From a bacterium UBA3756 (lineage in GTDB: Bacteria; Bacteroidota; Bacteroidia; Bacteroidales; Bacteroidaceae): a stretch of 9,651 nucleotides of DNA. The notes below the pieces were generated by a model that did no database searches, had not been told where the DNA came from, and was given only the letters and a program-made list of their open reading frames with translations. A program made the position numbers and the translations under genes. Positions 7,801 to 9,651 of this stretch are shown here, one piece after another; positions within the stretch are counted from its first letter, which is position 1, and every line of letters begins with the position of its first letter. Location: NCBI GenBank assembly GCA_002371695.1, contig DFGG01000190.1:1-9651 (forward strand). Direction: 5' to 3'.

Positions 7801-8028
7801 CCTGACAATACTGACAAAAGCAAGATTGTTAAGAGCCTCCGCACGGCCTTTGTCATAGTGAGCAGACAGTTCATAGGCCCTCTTTGCAAAGGTCTCAGTG
7901 GAGTCGATATTACGGTAATGATAGGCGTATGATTGAGAATTCAGCTTGTCCACCGTCTGTCTATCAGTCGGTGAACAAGCTGAAAAAAGAATTACAAGTG
8001 AAAGGTTAAGCGCGAGCTTTAGCCACAT
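4834..8028 (-). CDS. giant tandem-module sensor histidine kinase (lipobox/TPR sensor, ATPase domain, second sensor, H-box domain)
   Basis: The 1064-residue protein reads in order: signal sequence with lipobox-like FSAC (Cys18); a TPR-like helical region (about 30-385), presumably periplasmic; membrane helix 394-416; coiled coil 420-460; a DHp-like helix pair (456-515); an intact HATPase domain (about 520-668). The ATPase domain has an N-box ([11 protein letters not shown], 563-573), G1 box (DTGEG, 596-600) and G2 (GFGLL, 626-630). A second hydrophobic segment (669-688, ending VLGANA) leads to another presumed periplasmic region (690-824), a third helix (826-848), a coiled coil, and [12 protein letters not shown] with His899. 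A decayed ATPase-like tail follows (955-1056). The layout matches what I recall as Pfam DUF5112/DUF5113 proteins of Bacteroidales (unverified). The ATG lies 23 bases inside eda; no other Met precedes the lipobox. The response regulator follows after 7 bases. Signal unknown. Confidence 0.85.
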   Translation of the reverse strand: MWLKLALNLSLVILFSACSPTDRQTVDKLNSQSYAYHYRNIDSTETFAKRAYELSAHYDKGRAEALNNLAFVSIVRMEYDEAERLLDEVVETTDNQYQLLIAYVQQMRLCQRRSRNREFYEYRQLADGALNRIREEQRYDKSQRESSQLLYALTEYAIVNSTYYYYVGLERQSIQALRQINLNEIQRDTAQYLNYLYNVGAGGILTDGTQEDINQREFDHLLRCFMLARQGGYPFFAANALEALSEHMMDKDYRRKLIDENLPAMKFINPEAVDEDLLPGWLAENSLWMFTDYGDVYQIAGAYRTLASCYRQIGDYESALYNLEEALSDSAIYQAPDLVASIREQLSVAYSAMNDKPQSDFNRNIYIDLMTDTRQDRQLEARASHYERSVTQLNWMLVAVGVAIVLLLFSLWLFNHLNKQQKKDTAMEDLLEQRRDEVAMSRLRLEDNERLNLEQRAKISLVNTITPFIDRIRHAISRPTDDGMDYVRELTDQINDYNDILTHWIQLRRGELNLKIESFPLQQLFDIVGKSRRSFEMKDIVLNVTPTEALVKADRVLTLFMLNTLADNARKYTPRDGRVDISAVENEQYVEISVSDTGEGMTPETLDHLFDTKPIVDGGKSQTSHGFGLLNCKGIIEKYRKMSQIFSMCSIGAESELGKGTRLWFRLPKGIVRLLLLLFTIQLPVLGANATANDDLSRASNYADSAYFSNISGTYQRTLLFADSCRYYLNRHYKMLRPKGNYLMLRKGNPSLVAPEIKWLHDSLRTNYNVILDIRNESAVAALALHQWQLYSYNNKIYTQLYKELSADNTLADYCRKMEQSETNKRIAVILLILMLLSIVPAYYLLYYRHRLYQRFYVEREQQSTLEMMDDEMRRIELETSNLHVANAVLDNCLSTLKHETMYYPSRIRQLVDQGDTESLREVTDYYRELYGILSSQAMGQVERIQLHLKSLENGILGDANLISYLFSILRKQGGGEKTIRRKDDKYMEIIVTMPALHLTDSQAQNLFNPSAEHIPYLLCRQIVRDHGEATNRRLCGIWGENNDGHVQVRIILPADGKKEIIKK

Positions 8029-8674
8029 AACCCAGTGCCTCCTTGCACTTGTCGGTCACGTACTGCCAGTCACCAGCCTTCACCTTGTCTGAGGGGAACA
8101 ACTTCGAGCCCATGCCTACACAATAGACACCAGCCTTGAACCACTTTGTCAGGTTCTCCTCATCAGGAGATACACCACCTGTCACCATGATCTTTGACCA
8201 GGGCATCGGAGCCTTCAAGCCCTTCACCATATTCGGGCCAACGACATCGCCAGGGAATACCTTTGTAAGGTCACATCCCAACTCCTGAGCCTTGCCAATC
8301 TCACTGACTGTCATACACCCAGGGCAATAAGGCACCAGACGACGATTGCAAACAGGTGCAATATCAGGATTGAACAGAGGACCTACCACGAAATTAGCAC
8401 CCAACTGGATGTAAAGAGCAGCTGTAGGAGCATCCACCACAGAACCAATACCCAAAGCCAGTTCCGGGCACTCTTTATCAGCCCACTTTACAAGTTCCCC
8501 GAATACCTCCTGAGCAAAGTCACCACGGTTGGTGAACTCAAATGCACGAACGCCTCCCTCATAGCAGGCCTTCACAACATTTTTGCAAGTTTCAAGATCC
8601 TTGTTATAGAAGACGGGCACCATACCAGTGTCACCAATCTTCTTCATCACAGCGATTTTATCAAATTTTGCCAT
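8006..8674 (-). CDS. eda: KDPG/KHG aldolase (2-dehydro-3-deoxy-phosphogluconate aldolase)
   Basis: Eda splits 2-keto-3-deoxy-6-phosphogluconate into pyruvate and glyceraldehyde-3-phosphate, the last step of uronate and Entner-Doudoroff catabolism. The 222-residue protein is a small class I TIM-barrel aldolase of normal length. The Schiff-base lysine is most likely Lys138 in LTKVFPGD, and the upstream catalytic glutamate is Glu46 in AFEFTNRG. Other barrel motifs are [12 protein letters not shown] (74-85), FVVGPLFNP (95-103) and [13 protein letters not shown] (162-174), the last a phosphate-binding segment. It lies 29 bases after kdgK, whose product it uses, so the two form a metabolic pair. 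Its last 23 bases overlap the sensor kinase gene. The very similar KHG aldolase activity cannot be excluded; many family members do both. Confidence 0.94.
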   Translation of the reverse strand: MAKFDKIAVMKKIGDTGMVPVFYNKDLETCKNVVKACYEGGVRAFEFTNRGDFAQEVFGELVKWADKECPELALGIGSVVDAPTAALYIQLGANFVVGPLFNPDIAPVCNRRLVPYCPGCMTVSEIGKAQELGCDLTKVFPGDVVGPNMVKGLKAPMPWSKIMVTGGVSPDEENLTKWFKAGVYCVGMGSKLFPSDKVKAGDWQYVTDKCKEALGYVAKARA

Positions 8675-8703
8675 AACTATAATCTCAATTTATCGATTGT
8701 CAA

Positions 8704-9651
8704 TTATCTCTGAACACGTCCACTGGCATTACCACCTGCAAGGCTCTCAACCTCGTCAACACTTACCAGGTTGAAGTCGCCATTGATAGTGTGCTTGAGA
8801 GCTGATGCTGCAACAGCAAACTCCAAGGCTTCACCCTGTGTCGGCTTAGTCAGCAAACCATGAATCAAGCCACCAGAGAATGAGTCACCACCACCAACAC
8901 GATCGATGATCGGATTGATTTCGTAACGCTTAGACTGATAGAACTCCTTACCATCGTAAATCAGAGCCTTCCACCCATTGAATGTGGCCGAGAACGACTC
9001 ACGAAGTGTAGAGACTACATACTTGAAGCCAAACTCTTCCTTCATCTGTTTGAAGATACCCTCATAGCCACTTGCATCTGTCTTACCTCCTTCAACATCA
9101 GCATCTGGCTTGAAGCCCAGACAAAGCTCTGCATCCTCCTCGTTACCAATGCAGACGTCAACATACTGCATCAAAGGACGCATGATAGAAATAGCCTTCT
9201 CTGAAGTCCATAACTTCTTGCGGAAGTTCAAGTCGACAGACACACATACACCATGACGCTTAGCAGCCTCACAGGCCAGTTTCGTCAGCTCGGCAGCCTT
9301 GTCTGAGATGGCAGGTGTTATACCACTCCAGTGGAACCATGCAGCACCCTCCATAATCTTATCAAAATCGAAATCTGAGGGATCTGCCTCTGCAATAGCA
9401 CTGTGAGCACGATCGTAAATTACCTTTGAGGGACGCATCGAGGCACCTGTCTCTGCATAATACAGTCCGACACGGTCACCACCACGAGCAATAAACTCAG
9501 TGTTAACACCATAGCGGCGCATAGCATTTACTGCAATCTGGCCAATCTCGTGCTTAGGCAGCTTGGATACGAAATAAGCCTCGTGACCGTAGTTGGCCAC
9601 TGAGATAGCAACGTTAGCCTCACCACCGCCAGGGATGATGCGGAATGATTC
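8704..9651 (-). CDS. kdgK: 2-keto-3-deoxygluconate kinase (PfkB family), cut at its N-terminus by window edge
   Basis: The reading frame is open to the right edge, giving 315 residues without the N-terminal few dozen. The first visible residues, IIPGGGEANVAISVANYG, are the PfkB N-terminal substrate-binding glycine motif, so the GTG near 9600 is an internal valine and not a start. The C-terminal PfkB signature is DRVGGGDSFSGGLIHGL (250-266), with the catalytic base Asp256. VDLNFRKKLW (139-148) is the middle signature often seen in KDG and sugar kinases. KdgK phosphorylates 2-keto-3-deoxygluconate with ATP to KDPG, the substrate of the eda product encoded just downstream. The specific substrate call rests on that neighbour plus overall similarity; another PfkB sugar kinase is possible but less likely. 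The promoter must lie outside the window. Confidence 0.88.
   Translation of the reverse strand, partial: ESFRIIPGGGEANVAISVANYGHEAYFVSKLPKHEIGQIAVNAMRRYGVNTEFIARGGDRVGLYYAETGASMRPSKVIYDRAHSAIAEADPSDFDFDKIMEGAAWFHWSGITPAISDKAAELTKLACEAAKRHGVCVSVDLNFRKKLWTSEKAISIMRPLMQYVDVCIGNEEDAELCLGFKPDADVEGGKTDASGYEGIFKQMKEEFGFKYVVSTLRESFSATFNGWKALIYDGKEFYQSKRYEINPIIDRVGGGDSFSGGLIHGLLTKPTQGEALEFAVAASALKHTINGDFNLVSVDEVESLAGGNASGRVQR

Noticed and set aside
9598..9600. Start of kdgK at 9600
   Set aside because: The codon is an internal GTG. The frame stays open to 9651 and encodes the PfkB glycine motif GGGEANVA upstream, so the real start lies outside the window.

Overview
The window looks like chromosomal DNA from a gut- or oral-type member of the Bacteroidales, most likely Prevotella or a close relative. 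The basis is protein style, promoter motifs of the Bacteroidota form (TAnnTTTG with a TTG about 19 bases upstream), the absence of clear Shine-Dalgarno sequences, and a giant hybrid sensor protein of a type I know mainly from Bacteroidales. No RNA gene, insertion sequence, CRISPR array or prophage is visible. No stretch over 300 bases lacks a gene; the longest gap is the 127-base divergent promoter region at 701-827.

Layout. On the left, a minus-strand pair runs out of the window: a nitroreductase (173-700) followed by kdsC (cut at base 1). It is divergent from a plus-strand FemAB/GNAT-like acyltransferase gene (828-1805). That gene meets a minus-strand cluster tail to tail with a 4-base overlap. 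In transcription order (right to left) the cluster is kdgK (cut at 9651), eda, a 1064-residue sensor kinase, a response regulator, a short AbgT-like membrane protein, truA and an EamA-family transporter. Spacing is tight throughout: 29-base gap, 23-base overlap, 7-base gap, 11-base overlap, 14-base gap, then a 55-base gap filled mostly by an 8-bp tandem repeat. This is compatible with one long transcription unit or several overlapping ones.

How the genes fit together. KdgK and Eda are the last two steps of uronate/pectin catabolism: 2-keto-3-deoxygluconate to KDPG, then to pyruvate and glyceraldehyde-3-phosphate. The sensor kinase and response regulator directly downstream form an apparent two-component system. 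Whether it senses or controls uronate use is inference from the overlap alone. TruA is a tRNA pseudouridine synthase and the two membrane proteins have unknown substrates.

The most unusual object is the sensor. It joins two membrane-spanning sensor modules in one chain. The first module has an intact ATP-binding kinase domain but no histidine at its expected H-box position. The second has an H-box-like histidine but a decayed ATP-binding domain. This suggests a covalently fused, division-of-labour histidine kinase.
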